Positions 7,896 to 17,228 of a stretch of 64,000 bases of DNA are shown piece by piece. A program made the translations under genes and the position numbers. Numbering within the stretch: the first letter of the stretch is position 1; every line of letters begins with the position of its first letter. The DNA comes from Anaerolineales bacterium. GTDB lineage: Bacteria; Chloroflexota; Anaerolineae; Anaerolineales; Villigracilaceae. The notes below the pieces were generated by a model that did no database searches, had not been told where the DNA came from, and saw only the letters and a program-made list of their open reading frames with translations. Location: positions 3,162,001-3,226,000 of the forward strand of contig JABTTV010000001.1 of the NCBI GenBank assembly GCA_015075725.1. The letters are read 5' to 3'.

Positions 7896-9605
7896 CTACG
7901 AACCTTTTAAGTCTTTCAAATTCAATTGATAGTTCACGCGACCGTTGTACTCGTTCGGTTCGTAGGTGAATAAGATATCCACGCGCTTCAGCATGGAATT
8001 GTGCCAGTCACCGAGCCGGAAACCGATGGCATCGTGAGTGACCCCCTTCGCGTCCTCAAGTGATAACTTCAGATGTTTGCCTTCCGCGCCGACGGTGCGC
8101 GAATTTTTGACTTTGACATCCCGCGCCACGAACGCGGCTTCGCGATTCCCGTAGCCGGTTGGTTCAAGGTACTTGAGCCCTTTCTCGTACACTTCGGGGC
8201 GCATTTCGGATAGGTCCACTTCCGCATCAGCCGTAAGGGTGGGCTTGAGTTCCATTCCCGACAATTTTTCTCCGGCAATGTTTTTTAAACGCAGAACAAG
8301 CTCAGTCAGATTTTCATTTCTCACGGTAAATCCCGCCGCCGCAGCATGACCGCCGTGCCGCACAAGCAGATCGGCGCATTGATCTAGCGCATCGGTGATA
8401 TGGAACTCGGGGATGGAACGGCAGGAGCCGCGTGTCTCCTCTGCACCTTTTGAAGCGACGATGGCAGGACGGTAGTACTTTTCCGTCAACCTTGAAGCGG
8501 CAAGCCCAACAACGCCTGAGTTGAAGTCTTCGTGTGCGGCAAAAAGCAATTGGGCGTCCGGGTCGTCGCTCAATGCGATCTCCTCGGCGCGGGTTTGCAT
8601 CTCGCGGGTGATTCGCTGCCGTTCACGATTCTGCATGTCCAATTGTTGGGCGAGTTCCCCGGCTTTGAAAACATCATTCGTGGTTAGCAATTCAAATGCC
8701 GCCAGGGCTTCTTTCAATCTTCCGGCCGCGTTCAGGCGCGGACCAAGCATAAAGCCGATGTGACCTGCGTTGATCTTTTTCAAGGCAAGGTCGGAGACCG
8801 CGGCGAGCGAGAACAATCCCTGCCGGGTCGTTTGACCCATTTGGCGCAATCCCTTTTTGACGAGCACGCGATTCTCGCCGACCAATGGGGCAAGATCGGC
8901 GACTGTTCCAAGCGCGACAAGGTCGAGCAAGGAATTCAAGATCTGACCATTGACCACATCTGCTTGATCGTTCTCTCTCAATAATCCTTCGGCAATTTTG
9001 TACGCAATCCCAACCCCGGCTAGGTCCTTATCGGGGTATGGATCGCCGTGACGTTTTGGGTTGATGACAGCGAAAGCGGGGGGCAGGTTGTCGTTATCGG
9101 GATGGTGATGGTCACTGATAATGAGATCAAGGCCGATAGTCCGGGCATGAGCCGCCTCGGCAGGTGAGCGGATGCCGCAATCCACGGTGATGACGAGTTT
9201 AACCCCGTCCGATTTGAGTTCGTCCAATGCGCTGTTATTGAGCCCGTACCCTTCGTCGAAGCGGTTGGGGATGTAACCGCGCACATCCGCGCCGAGATTC
9301 TTGAGAGCTTCGACAAGCAAGGCGGTCGCTGTGACTCCGTCCACGTCGTAGTCGCCGTAGATCGCGATGGGTTCGTTAGTTTGAACCGCGAATCGAATCC
9401 GTTCGACGGCGGCGCGCATGTCCGTTAGTTGGAACGGGTCGGTATTGATGTTCGGTTCCCCGCGCAGGAATGCGCGCGCAGAGGGATCGTCGGCGAAGCC
9501 GCGATTGTAAAGTACCTGACGTAACAGCGGAGGAAAAGCCGCCAGCGCCGAATCCGCTTCTGGTGTGATGCGAGGCGGAATGTTCCAATGTTTATCCTGA
9601 GCCAT
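7896..9605 (-). CDS. recJ: Single-stranded-DNA 5'-3' exonuclease RecJ
   Basis: RecJ degrades single-stranded DNA 5' to 3' in recombination and repair. The DHH-family metal motifs are seen in order: IYGDYDVDGVTATALL, an ITVDCGI motif, SDHHHP and NPKRHGDPYP, then the DHHA1 motif RHGGHAAAAGFTV, followed by the C-terminal OB-fold. The length of 569 is normal. ATG at 9605 was chosen; TTG at 9641 would add 12 residues. Neither has a strong ribosome binding site, so the start is uncertain by that amount. Confidence 0.95.
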   Translation of the reverse strand: MAQDKHWNIPPRITPEADSALAAFPPLLRQVLYNRGFADDPSARAFLRGEPNINTDPFQLTDMRAAVERIRFAVQTNEPIAIYGDYDVDGVTATALLVEALKNLGADVRGYIPNRFDEGYGLNNSALDELKSDGVKLVITVDCGIRSPAEAAHARTIGLDLIISDHHHPDNDNLPPAFAVINPKRHGDPYPDKDLAGVGIAYKIAEGLLRENDQADVVNGQILNSLLDLVALGTVADLAPLVGENRVLVKKGLRQMGQTTRQGLFSLAAVSDLALKKINAGHIGFMLGPRLNAAGRLKEALAAFELLTTNDVFKAGELAQQLDMQNRERQRITREMQTRAEEIALSDDPDAQLLFAAHEDFNSGVVGLAASRLTEKYYRPAIVASKGAEETRGSCRSIPEFHITDALDQCADLLVRHGGHAAAAGFTVRNENLTELVLRLKNIAGEKLSGMELKPTLTADAEVDLSEMRPEVYEKGLKYLEPTGYGNREAAFVARDVKVKNSRTVGAEGKHLKLSLEDAKGVTHDAIGFRLGDWHNSMLKRVDILFTYEPNEYNGRVNYQLNLKDLKGS

Positions 9606-9698
9606 TTCGGGTGAACGGAGTATAAACGAGACTGGAGTCAACAGGAAGGGCGATGGATGATTCCGGCGGGGCGTGTATAATCTATTAAGGAGATTCCC

Positions 9699-10214
9699 AT
9701 GAGAGAACTTGCGCCCGACGAGAAGATATCCACCGTCATCATTTACACTCCAGCGATGCTGATTCGTGGGGATCTAATCGTGCGAGAGAATATGCGTGTG
9801 AGCATCTGGCTCCGCACGCAGGGGGTGCCCAACTTCATTCATTTGCTCAAAGCGCATGTCATCCAGTTGGCGGGTTCTCCATCGAAGACGTATGCAAAGG
9901 AGGAAATATTCATCCCTACATCTGAGATCATCGGCTTTCACCTCGCTCCTCCTGCCCGCGATCCGGTGGATTACGAATCTTCTGAGATGAACCGCCGAAT
10001 GCAGCCTGTGATGGTGCTGGCTGGCTCCTTCGAGATGAAGGGCCTCCTGCGCGTTTCGACCGCCACCGATATGGCGGCAAGTATCGATGTGATGAACACC
10101 ACATGGCTTTCTTTATACGATACAGAGATAACGAATCCCTATGTGCCGCAATTGAATATTGCCGTGCCAATGCTGTTGGTGCGGCCAAACAAAGTGACGA
10201 TCGGGTTATTGTAA
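9699..10214 (+). CDS. Conserved hypothetical protein with two similar halves
   Basis: A soluble 171-residue protein with no motif I can assign firmly. It seems to consist of two related beta-rich halves: residues ~20-80 (IRGDLIVRENMRVSIWL, then FIHLLKAHV and FIPTSEIIGF) and ~105-170 (MKGLLRVSTATDMAASIDV, then WLSLYDTEIT and VPMLLVRPNKVTI). The pattern recalls DUF6812-like modules in Chloroflexota proteins, but this is a guess. A TATAAT box (9676-9681) lies 17 nt before the start and AAGGAG is well placed before the ATG, so it has its own promoter, divergent from recJ. Confidence 0.7.
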   Translation: MRELAPDEKISTVIIYTPAMLIRGDLIVRENMRVSIWLRTQGVPNFIHLLKAHVIQLAGSPSKTYAKEEIFIPTSEIIGFHLAPPARDPVDYESSEMNRRMQPVMVLAGSFEMKGLLRVSTATDMAASIDVMNTTWLSLYDTEITNPYVPQLNIAVPMLLVRPNKVTIGLL

Positions 10215-10242
10215 GTTTGGCGGGTATTGCCGTTTTTTATAC

Positions 10243-10647
10243 ATGGAAAACCTCTCGTTGACCACGCCTGCGCTGCTATTCCCGACGGTTTCGTTGTTGA
10301 TACTGGCGTATACCAATCGATTCCTGACCCTTGCCACAATCATCCGCAACCTGTACGACCGCTATCATGACAGCGGGGATCGAAACCTTCTCGCGCAGAT
10401 CGATAACCTGCGCAGACGTGTGTACTTGATCCGCAACATGCAAATAGTGGGTGTGGTCAGTTTGCTGATGTGCGTTTTAAGCATGTTCGCCATTTTCGCC
10501 GGTTGGGCAGAGGGAGGAGCGTGGAGTTTTGGCGCGGCCTTGATGTTCATGATCGTCTCGCTTGGGATATCTTTGCATGAATTGACCATTTCGGCAGGCG
10601 CGCTCGATCTGTTGTTGACCGATCTCGAAGATGGCAAGGGGCGGTGA
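10243..10647 (+). CDS. DUF2721 membrane protein
   Basis: A 134-residue membrane protein. The N-terminal helix with LILAYTNRFLTLATIIR is the diagnostic DUF2721 pattern, followed by a basic coiled segment (residues ~40-65) and two hydrophobic helices (~67-88 and ~93-112). Function unknown. Its stop overlaps the start of the next gene, so the two are probably translated together; it follows the preceding gene by 28 nt. Confidence 0.8.
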   Translation: MENLSLTTPALLFPTVSLLILAYTNRFLTLATIIRNLYDRYHDSGDRNLLAQIDNLRRRVYLIRNMQIVGVVSLLMCVLSMFAIFAGWAEGGAWSFGAALMFMIVSLGISLHELTISAGALDLLLTDLEDGKGR

Positions 10648-11057
10648 TAGTGACGGGCAGAAAGATTACAGGCGTAATTTTGGAGAAAATAAAGAAGGAA
10701 AGAATCCTTGGCATCCGTGCGGGGAGCGAAGCGGGCCACCGTATCATCGGTATCTGGGCTGTGGTCGTGGAGGGACGTATCTTCGTCCGCTCATGGAGCA
10801 TGAAACCGAAAAGTTGGTGGCGGGCGTTTCTCGAAGACCCGCATGGGAGCATCTTTGTGGGGGAGGGAGAATTCAGGGTGCGCAGCGTGCAAACGCGCAG
10901 CGAGCGGTTAAAGGACCTGGTCAGCGCGGCATATAAGGATAAGTACAACAAGCCTGGAGATTTAATGTTCGTGAAGGATATGTGCGGGAAAAAGTCGCGG
11001 GATACGACGATGGAATTACTGCCCGAATTCCCAGCTGTTAATAAATCAAGAATGTGA
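10644..11057 (+). CDS. DUF2255 family protein
   Basis: A 137-residue protein with the GIRAGSE..HRIIGIWAVVVEGRIFVRSW core and SWWRAFLEDPHG, typical of DUF2255, a small family of unknown function related to flavin-reductase-like split barrels. The GTG at 10644 overlaps the DUF2721 stop by 4 nt; a GTG two codons later is also possible. It ends 10 nt before the convergent signalling gene with no terminator visible. Confidence 0.75.
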   Translation: MIVTGRKITGVILEKIKKERILGIRAGSEAGHRIIGIWAVVVEGRIFVRSWSMKPKSWWRAFLEDPHGSIFVGEGEFRVRSVQTRSERLKDLVSAAYKDKYNKPGDLMFVKDMCGKKSRDTTMELLPEFPAVNKSRM

Positions 11058-11067
11058 TGATTATGAC

Positions 11068-13131
11068 TCAGTCTTCGAGAAGCCGGGTCATGTCCGACGC
11101 GGAAACAGGGTGGCTGAGCAGATATCCCTGAACGTTATCGCACAATTGGTTGCGAAGAAATTCCAGCTGTTCGCCCTTTTCGACGCCTTCCGCCACCACT
11201 TCGAGACCAATGGAGCGAGCCATGGCGATGATCGCCATGATCAAGGATTCGTTTTTCTTGTTCGATTGGATATCACGGATGAACGACTGATCGATCTTCA
11301 GTATTTTGAGCGGGAATTGTTTCAAATAACTAAGCGATGAATACCCTGTCCCGAAATCGTCCAGCGATGTTTGAACTCCAAGCCGGTCCAGTTCGGTCAG
11401 GAGGCTATTGGTATATTCCATATCCTGGATGGCGACATTTTCTGTGATCTCGAGATGCAATCCTTTGCTATCCAACCCGGTCAGTGATAGGATGGTTGCC
11501 ACTTTCTTTGTTAGTTCAGTATCCTGAAATTGCCGGGCAGACAAGTTAATCGACACCCAGAAATCAGGATGCCGGGAATCCCGCCAGATCTTTACTTGCG
11601 CGCAGGCGGAACGCAATACATGCTCTCCGATCGGAATGATGGCTCCGGTCTCCTCTGCAATATGGATGAAATCTTTCGGGTACAGGAGCCCCCTGTGAGG
11701 ATGGTTCCAGCGCACCAAAGCCTCCGCGCCGACCGCCTTGTTGGTTGTTAGGGAGACGATCGGCTGATAATGGATGACCCACTCCTCCCGTTCAACGGCG
11801 CGCTTCAACTCCGCCTCCAGTCGAATTAACTCGACCGCATTGGTGTGCATGGTGGCGTCGAAGATCCGGTATTGATTCCCACCCTGTGCCTTTGCCACAT
11901 ACATGGCCGCATCCGCGTCACGAAGGAGTTCATCCGCTTTTGTGTACTTTTCGTTGAACAATGCGATACCGATGCTGGCGGTCGGGAAGCGCTCCACAGC
12001 GCCAAGCATGGTGGTCGTTTTCAATTGTGCCTTGATCCGGTTTGCGATCTGAAGCGCTTCGTTGATGTCAGGGATGGAGTTCAGGAGAATGGCAAATTCG
12101 TCTCCGCTCAGGCGGGAAACCGTATCTTCGTTCCGAATGCAATGCATTAAACGGTTGGCGATGGTGATCAGCAACTGGTCGCCAACTCCATGACCGAGGC
12201 TGTCATTGACCACTTTGAAGCGGTCAAGGTCAAGGAACATGACTGCAAACAGGTCGGATGGATTTCTTTTGATGCGCTCGAGTCGGTTTTGCAGCCGATC
12301 CAGGAAAAGGACCCGGTTTGGAAGCCCGGTCAGCGGGTCGTGAACGGCGTCGTGAGCGAGGCGTAACTCCGCGATTTTCCGGGCAGTGATGTCTGACTGT
12401 GATCCTGCCATTCGATACGGAGTATTCCTGGCGTCCCGGAAGGCCATTCCGCGGCTGAGAACCCAAAGATATTTTCCGGTAGCATGCTTGATCCGGTATT
12501 CACATTCGAAGTGGGAGCTCGTTCCCTTGAGGTGTGAGACCAGGTTTGCCTGGACGATTCTCTGGTCGTCTGGATGGATGCGATTGAACCATTCGTCAGT
12601 ACCATTGCTGATCTGATCGTCCTTGAAGCCTAGAATCTCCTTCCAGCGGATTGAATAGTAGATTTCATTTGTCTGTAGGTTCCAGTCCCAGATGCCGTCA
12701 TTGGCGGCGCGGACAGCCAGCGCATAGCGTTCTTCGCTTTCCCGCAGTTTCCGATTCATGCTGTGTTTGAAAAGCGCCATGGTAATGTTTGACTTCAATT
12801 CACGGGTGTCAAACGGCTTGAGGACGAAACCATATGCCTGGGCGAGCATGGCGGTTTGCAGGGTCATCGTATCGGCTTGTGTGCTGATAAAAACGACCGG
12901 AATATCCATATTGTCATGGATTTGCTTTGCTGCTTCGATGCTGCCCATTTTCCCCTTAAGGCGGATCTCTATCAAGACAAGATCCGGTTTTAGTTCTTCG
13001 ACCATCTGAACAGTTGTTTCCCCGAGGCTGGCGATACCGACTACAATATATTCCAAATCTACCAGGATTTTGGAAAGGTCGCTGGCGGCTTGGGTGTCAT
13101 CTTCCGCAATAACTATCCGCTCTTTTTGCAT
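11068..13131 (-). CDS. REC-PAS-GGDEF-EAL signalling protein
   Basis: A cytoplasmic c-di-GMP turnover protein of 687 residues: receiver (1-120), PAS with PAC (~133-252), GGDEF (~255-430) and EAL (~437-685). The diguanylate cyclase site reads SGDEF (342-346), with an inhibitory RxxD site (333-336) five residues upstream. The phosphodiesterase motifs are intact: EAL (470-472), EITEN (561-565), DDFGTGYSSL (591-600) and EGVE. In the receiver the phospho-acceptor Asp is replaced by Glu (IEI, E55) while the acidic pair (D11, D12) and Lys105 remain, so phosphorylation control is doubtful. A TATAAT box for this gene lies near 13246 on the minus strand, giving a leader of about 100 nt. It may act with the c-di-GMP riboswitches near 28.3 kb. 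Confidence 0.95.
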   Translation of the reverse strand: MQKERIVIAEDDTQAASDLSKILVDLEYIVVGIASLGETTVQMVEELKPDLVLIEIRLKGKMGSIEAAKQIHDNMDIPVVFISTQADTMTLQTAMLAQAYGFVLKPFDTRELKSNITMALFKHSMNRKLRESEERYALAVRAANDGIWDWNLQTNEIYYSIRWKEILGFKDDQISNGTDEWFNRIHPDDQRIVQANLVSHLKGTSSHFECEYRIKHATGKYLWVLSRGMAFRDARNTPYRMAGSQSDITARKIAELRLAHDAVHDPLTGLPNRVLFLDRLQNRLERIKRNPSDLFAVMFLDLDRFKVVNDSLGHGVGDQLLITIANRLMHCIRNEDTVSRLSGDEFAILLNSIPDINEALQIANRIKAQLKTTTMLGAVERFPTASIGIALFNEKYTKADELLRDADAAMYVAKAQGGNQYRIFDATMHTNAVELIRLEAELKRAVEREEWVIHYQPIVSLTTNKAVGAEALVRWNHPHRGLLYPKDFIHIAEETGAIIPIGEHVLRSACAQVKIWRDSRHPDFWVSINLSARQFQDTELTKKVATILSLTGLDSKGLHLEITENVAIQDMEYTNSLLTELDRLGVQTSLDDFGTGYSSLSYLKQFPLKILKIDQSFIRDIQSNKKNESLIMAIIAMARSIGLEVVAEGVEKGEQLEFLRNQLCDNVQGYLLSHPVSASDMTRLLED

Positions 13132-13387
13132 GATTCCTCAGGATCGGGATGAACTCAAACACCGCAAAGACGGATATTCAAGCGTGAACGCCCGTAGTTG
13201 AATCTTGGACTTGAAGATGAGAAGGCAATATCATTGTAGGTTATTATAGCAATTGCGATAATTTCTAGGGAGAATAATTTGTTCTTGCAATGGGATTGTA
13301 ATTACAAAAACCAGCCGTTTACATAGATCTGCAATATTGCCGTCGAATTAAGATAAAATGCACCCTAATTCATTATTGGAGGCTGAC

Positions 13388-13810
13388 ATGGCAAAGGCTG
13401 AACTCAAGACCAAGGTCAATGACGCCAGTGTGGCGAAATTCCTCAACAGCGTCGCCGACGAGCAGAAACGTGACGACTGCTTCGAGATTCTCAAGATGAT
13501 GAAGCAGGTTACCAAGGAGGAGCCGAAGATGTGGGGCTCGAGCATCGTCGGCTTTGGCAGTTATCACTACAAAGGAAAAAGCGGACGCGAAGGCGACTGG
13601 ATGTTGACAGGTTTCTCGCCTCGCAAGCAAAACCTGACCTTGTACCTGATGGGCGGATTTGATACACATACCGCTTTGTTGAAAAAACTTGGTAAGTTCA
13701 CCACCAGCGTGGGATGTTTGTATATTAAGAAGCTGGACGATGTGGACAAAAAAGTCCTGAAAGAGTTGGTGCAGGCGTCTGTTAAAAGGATCAAACAGTT
13801 GAGCAAATGA
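13388..13810 (+). CDS. DUF1801 family protein
   Basis: A 140-residue protein with the DUF1801 core: MKQVTKEEPKMWGSSIVGFGSYHYK, then SGREGDWMLTGFSPRKQNLTLYL, and GKFTTSVGCLYIKKLDDVD. The fold is related to the small iron-binding frataxin-like YdhG group; its function is not established. ATG at 13388 is preceded by GGAGG; a TAAAAT box lies about 30 nt upstream. The 267 bp that follow up to tgt hold no gene I can support. Confidence 0.8.
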   Translation: MAKAELKTKVNDASVAKFLNSVADEQKRDDCFEILKMMKQVTKEEPKMWGSSIVGFGSYHYKGKSGREGDWMLTGFSPRKQNLTLYLMGGFDTHTALLKKLGKFTTSVGCLYIKKLDDVDKKVLKELVQASVKRIKQLSK

Positions 13811-14064
13811 TCCGGAAAGGCGCAGGCGGGTGAAATGTGGTGGCGAAAGTGGCAGTGACCAAAGTATTCAAGTTAGTTCGATATGGCATTCACCCAATCT
13901 CCAATACGGCACGGACGAGCATGTCTTCAGGGCGGTGAGAGAGCGCAAGTCTGAATGCAATTTGCAGGCAGGGGGAATTTATCCATTAAATGAACCGATG
14001 CATCCTAATAATAGATCCAATTAATCGAGGGTTCGTTTGCCAATTTATAATCGCCATCATCCTG

Positions 14065-14070
14065 TATAAT
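14065..14070 (+). promoter_or_regulatory. -10 box of tgt, leaderless arrangement
   Basis: A perfect TATAAT ends 7 nt before the tgt ATG at 14078, so transcription should begin at or one base before the start codon. No ribosome binding site is present. The -35 region is weak (TTGCCA at 14037 is too far away at 22 bp). Confidence 0.65.
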
Positions 14071-14077
14071 CAGCGCG

Positions 14078-15205
14078 ATGTTCGATTATAAAATCACAGC
14101 TAAAAACGATCGCGCTCGCACAGGAATTTTTTCCACCCCGCACGGCGAATTGATAACGCCCGTTTTCGCCCCGGTAGGTACGCAGGCAACCGTCAAAACA
14201 TTAACCCCAGGGCATCTCGAAGAAATCAATGCATCCCTGGTGTTGAGCAATACGTATCATCTTTACCTGCGCCCGGGCGATGAACTTGTCCGCGACATGG
14301 GTGGTTTGCACAGATTCATGCAATGGCACAAACCCATGCTTACCGATTCGGGGGGCTTCCAGGTTTTCTCCCTTTCTCAAACCCGCAAGGTGGATGAGGA
14401 GGGTGTGACCTTCAAGAGTCATATCGATGGCTCGATCCACCGCTTCACGCCGGAAAAGTCCATTGCCATTCAGGAAAATCTTGGCGCGGATATCATCATG
14501 GCGTTCGATGAATGTTCCGACCCGAACGACCTCGACTACATCGAACAAGCCATGGAACGGACCCATCGTTGGGCAGAGCGTTCGCTCGAAGCCAAAACGC
14601 GTCCGGACCAAGCCTTGTTCGGGATCGTGCAAGGCGGCATCGATCCCACGCTGAGAACGGAATCTGCAAAATTCATCGCATCGCTGGATACGCCGGGTAT
14701 CGCCATTGGCGGCCTTTCAGTGGGAGAGACCAAAAAGGAAATGCACGATACTCTGGATGTGGTCACGCCGCTTTTGCCGGAAGATAAGCCGCGTTATCTA
14801 ATGGGCGTAGGCACGCCCGAAGACCTCATCAACGGCGTATTGCGCGGGATCGACATCTTCGATTGCGTCCTGCCGACGCGCCTGGCAAGGCACCATTCAG
14901 CTTTTTCGCCGGAGGGGCGGCTTAATTTGATGAACGCATCCTTTGCGCGCGATGGGCATCCGATCGATGAAACTTGCGATTGTTATTCCTGCAGGACGTT
15001 CACAAGGTCATATATCCGTCACCTGATCGTGGCGAAAGAATTGCTGGCAGGGACATTGATTTCGATTCATAATCTCCGTGCTTTGATCCGGTTAATGGAG
15101 AATATCCGCGTCTTTATCGCTGACGGCTCTTTTGAGTCCCGGGCGCCTGAATTGTTAAGGCAGTGGTCGAACAATGCTAAACGCGCTGAGATTGGAGCGG
15201 TGTAA
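14078..15205 (+). CDS. tgt: tRNA-guanine transglycosylase
   Basis: Exchanges guanine-34 of GUN-anticodon tRNAs for preQ1, the entry step of queuosine on tRNA. The general-base Asp is in LTDSGGFQVFSL (D90), the nucleophilic Asp in FDCVLPTRLARH (D262), and the zinc ligands are C300, C302, C305 and H315. The length of 375 is typical. queA, the next enzyme of the pathway, is in the same window at 34 kb. It is followed without a gap by uppP. Confidence 0.97.
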   Translation: MFDYKITAKNDRARTGIFSTPHGELITPVFAPVGTQATVKTLTPGHLEEINASLVLSNTYHLYLRPGDELVRDMGGLHRFMQWHKPMLTDSGGFQVFSLSQTRKVDEEGVTFKSHIDGSIHRFTPEKSIAIQENLGADIIMAFDECSDPNDLDYIEQAMERTHRWAERSLEAKTRPDQALFGIVQGGIDPTLRTESAKFIASLDTPGIAIGGLSVGETKKEMHDTLDVVTPLLPEDKPRYLMGVGTPEDLINGVLRGIDIFDCVLPTRLARHHSAFSPEGRLNLMNASFARDGHPIDETCDCYSCRTFTRSYIRHLIVAKELLAGTLISIHNLRALIRLMENIRVFIADGSFESRAPELLRQWSNNAKRAEIGAV

Positions 15206-16027
15206 TTGGATTATTTTCATGCGGTCGTTCTGGGCATTGTGCAAGGCTTGACCGAATTCATCCCGGTCTCTTCGACAGCTCATCTGTTCATTGCCAGCAG
15301 CGTGCTTGGGCTTCCGTCAGATGCGCGGCTCTTTGCCTTCAATGTCATCATTCAACTGGGCACGGTGGCGGCGTTGCTGCTGTTTTTCTGGCAGGATATT
15401 TGGAGAATTGCCAGAGCTTTTCTTGATGGGATCAAAGAACGCAAACCATTCGTGGAATATCATTCACGGCTCGGATGGCTGGTGATCGTTGCCACCATCC
15501 CTGCTGGAATTGCCGGCCTGGTACTGAATCAATTCATAAAGAGCTTGTCCGCTGACCCATTATTATGGGCGGGGATTCGTTTATTGTTCACAGCGATTCT
15601 GTTGGCTGGCGTGGAATACTTCGATAAAAAGAGCCGCACACTTGAATCTGCCACCTGGATGGACGCCTTTTCTGTAGGGTTGTTCCAGGTGCTGGCGATC
15701 TTTCCCGGCGCGTCCCGTTCCGGCTCGACCATGGCGGGGGCGATGTTACGCGGCTTTGACCGCGCCTCAGCGGCGCGTTTTGCGTTTCTCATGTCTGCGC
15801 CGATCTTGGTGGCGGCGGGACTCTATGAAACCGTTCAAGTGATCATCCTGCCGAACACGACCGAGTTTTTGCCCATTCTCATTACCGGATTTGCCGTCTC
15901 GGCGATTGTGGGCTGGTTGGCAATCCGCTGGCTGATGGGATATTTGCGTCAGCACTCGTTGTATGTTTTTTCAATTTATTGTCTGGTATCAGGAGTCGTC
16001 GTCCTCTTGTTGAAATATTCAGGTTAA
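15206..16027 (+). CDS. uppP: Undecaprenyl-diphosphatase UppP (BacA)
   Basis: Membrane phosphatase that recycles undecaprenyl diphosphate for cell-wall synthesis and confers bacitracin tolerance. The two signature regions are present: GLTEFIPVSSTAHL near residue 14 and FPGASRSGSTMAGAMLRGFDR near 170. About eight membrane helices; 273 residues. The start is TTG, directly after the tgt stop, with GGAG eight bases upstream. The last three codons (Tyr271-Ser-Gly) and the TAA stop lie inside the 94-bp miniature element beginning at 16016, so the insertion rewrote the extreme C-terminus. Confidence 0.95.
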   Translation: MDYFHAVVLGIVQGLTEFIPVSSTAHLFIASSVLGLPSDARLFAFNVIIQLGTVAALLLFFWQDIWRIARAFLDGIKERKPFVEYHSRLGWLVIVATIPAGIAGLVLNQFIKSLSADPLLWAGIRLLFTAILLAGVEYFDKKSRTLESATWMDAFSVGLFQVLAIFPGASRSGSTMAGAMLRGFDRASAARFAFLMSAPILVAAGLYETVQVIILPNTTEFLPILITGFAVSAIVGWLAIRWLMGYLRQHSLYVFSIYCLVSGVVVLLLKYSG

Positions 16028-16109
16028 CCTAATTTGCCTAATAAAAAGTAAGTCGAAATCCTAGAATTTTAAGTGCTTTAGTGTAAGGCTTTCAATGTAA
16101 ACCTGAATA
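16016..16109 (+). mobile_element. 94-bp miniature inverted-repeat element, copy A
   Basis: A 94-bp sequence bounded by TATTCAGGTT and its complement AACCTGAATA. The same 94 bp occurs in inverted orientation at 24507-24600 with one mismatch. If the outer TA is a duplicated target, the terminal repeats begin TTCAGGTT, the TA target pattern of the IS630/Tc1-mariner group (inference). It encodes no protein. The left end supplies the final codons and stop of uppP. Confidence 0.8.
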
Positions 16110-16132
16110 AATGGCTGGAACTGGAACCGATT

Positions 16133-17218
16133 ATGGACACAAAAACCCTTCTCAAACTTCTCGTTGAAACCGAGTCCCCCTCGCACCAAAAAGCTGCCGT
16201 GGACAGGGTTGGGGCGATCATTGCCGACGAATCCCGAAGGACCGGAGCAAAAGTGGAATTTGTTTCGAACAAGGAAACAGGCGACCATGTCATTGCGCGT
16301 TGGGGCGGGGATGGAAAACCGATTTTGCTGGTCTGCCATATGGATACCGTATTTCCACTGGGCACCATAGGGAATTTCCCGTATCGGGAAGAAGAGGGAA
16401 AGATCATGGGACCCGGCGTATCGGACATGAAAGCCAGCATTGCCATCTCGCTCGGTGCGATCGAAGTCGCGTTGAAGGATGGGATGACTCGTCCCGTCAC
16501 CCTGCTTTGCACATCGGATGAAGAAATCGGAAGCATTACCTCCCGCGATCTCATTATCAACATGGCAAGGGAGGCTGAGTTGACGCTTGTGATGGAACCC
16601 GCTTTGGTGGATGGATCGCTCAAAACCTGGCGCAAGGGCGTGGGGGGATTCACTGTCAAAGTGAAGGGACGGGCTGCGCACTCGGGTGGAGATCACGAGA
16701 AGGGACGTAACGCCATCGAAGAAATGGCGCACCAGGTGATCGCGATCCAAAAATTGACGGATTACGCCAAAAAGAGCACCGTCAACGTTGGCGTCATCAA
16801 AGGAGGGACGGTCTCGAATGTGGTGCCGGAGGAAGTTGAGATCGAAGTGGACGTGAGAGTCTTGCGAGTGGAGGAGTGGGATCGGATCGAATCGGCAATG
16901 AAAAGCCTCAAGCCGGTTCTCGATGGAACTTCGATCGAAGTGACAGGCGGGCTCAACCGACCCCCGATGCCTTTCGATGACGTTATGCAGGCTACGTTCA
17001 GAAAAGCACAGGTCATTGCAGGGGAGATCGGTATTGAGCTCAAAGCCGGAGGTACGGGCGGCGCCTCGGACGCGAATCTCATTGCGCCGCTTGGGCTTCC
17101 GGTATTAGATGGATTGGGCGCGATCGGCGAAGGCTATCATTCGGAACGTGAGTATATTTTTGCAGGCAGCCTTGCCCAGCGGATCAAATTGGTTTCTGCG
17201 CTGATGAAAAACTGGTAA
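16133..17218 (+). CDS. M20 family metallopeptidase (CPG2/ArgE/DapE type)
   Basis: A dinuclear-zinc amidohydrolase of 361 residues. Metal ligands and catalytic residues are visible: HMDTV (H69, D71), the bridging Asp of GPGVSDMK (D98), DEEIGS (E130/E131), and the late His of GEGYHSEREYI. A dimerisation domain (~175-290) with RAAHSGGDHEKGRNAI lies in between. It most resembles glutamate carboxypeptidase-type M20A enzymes that cleave amino-acid amides; the substrate is not determinable. It starts 23 nt after the miniature element, which separates it from uppP. Confidence 0.9.
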   Translation: MDTKTLLKLLVETESPSHQKAAVDRVGAIIADESRRTGAKVEFVSNKETGDHVIARWGGDGKPILLVCHMDTVFPLGTIGNFPYREEEGKIMGPGVSDMKASIAISLGAIEVALKDGMTRPVTLLCTSDEEIGSITSRDLIINMAREAELTLVMEPALVDGSLKTWRKGVGGFTVKVKGRAAHSGGDHEKGRNAIEEMAHQVIAIQKLTDYAKKSTVNVGVIKGGTVSNVVPEEVEIEVDVRVLRVEEWDRIESAMKSLKPVLDGTSIEVTGGLNRPPMPFDDVMQATFRKAQVIAGEIGIELKAGGTGGASDANLIAPLGLPVLDGLGAIGEGYHSEREYIFAGSLAQRIKLVSALMKNW

Positions 17219-17228
17219 TTGTTTTGGG

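Noticed and set aside
13830..14024. A 64-codon frame between the DUF1801 gene and tgt
   Set aside because: No ribosome binding site, motif or protein-like composition; the stretch is treated as intergenic.
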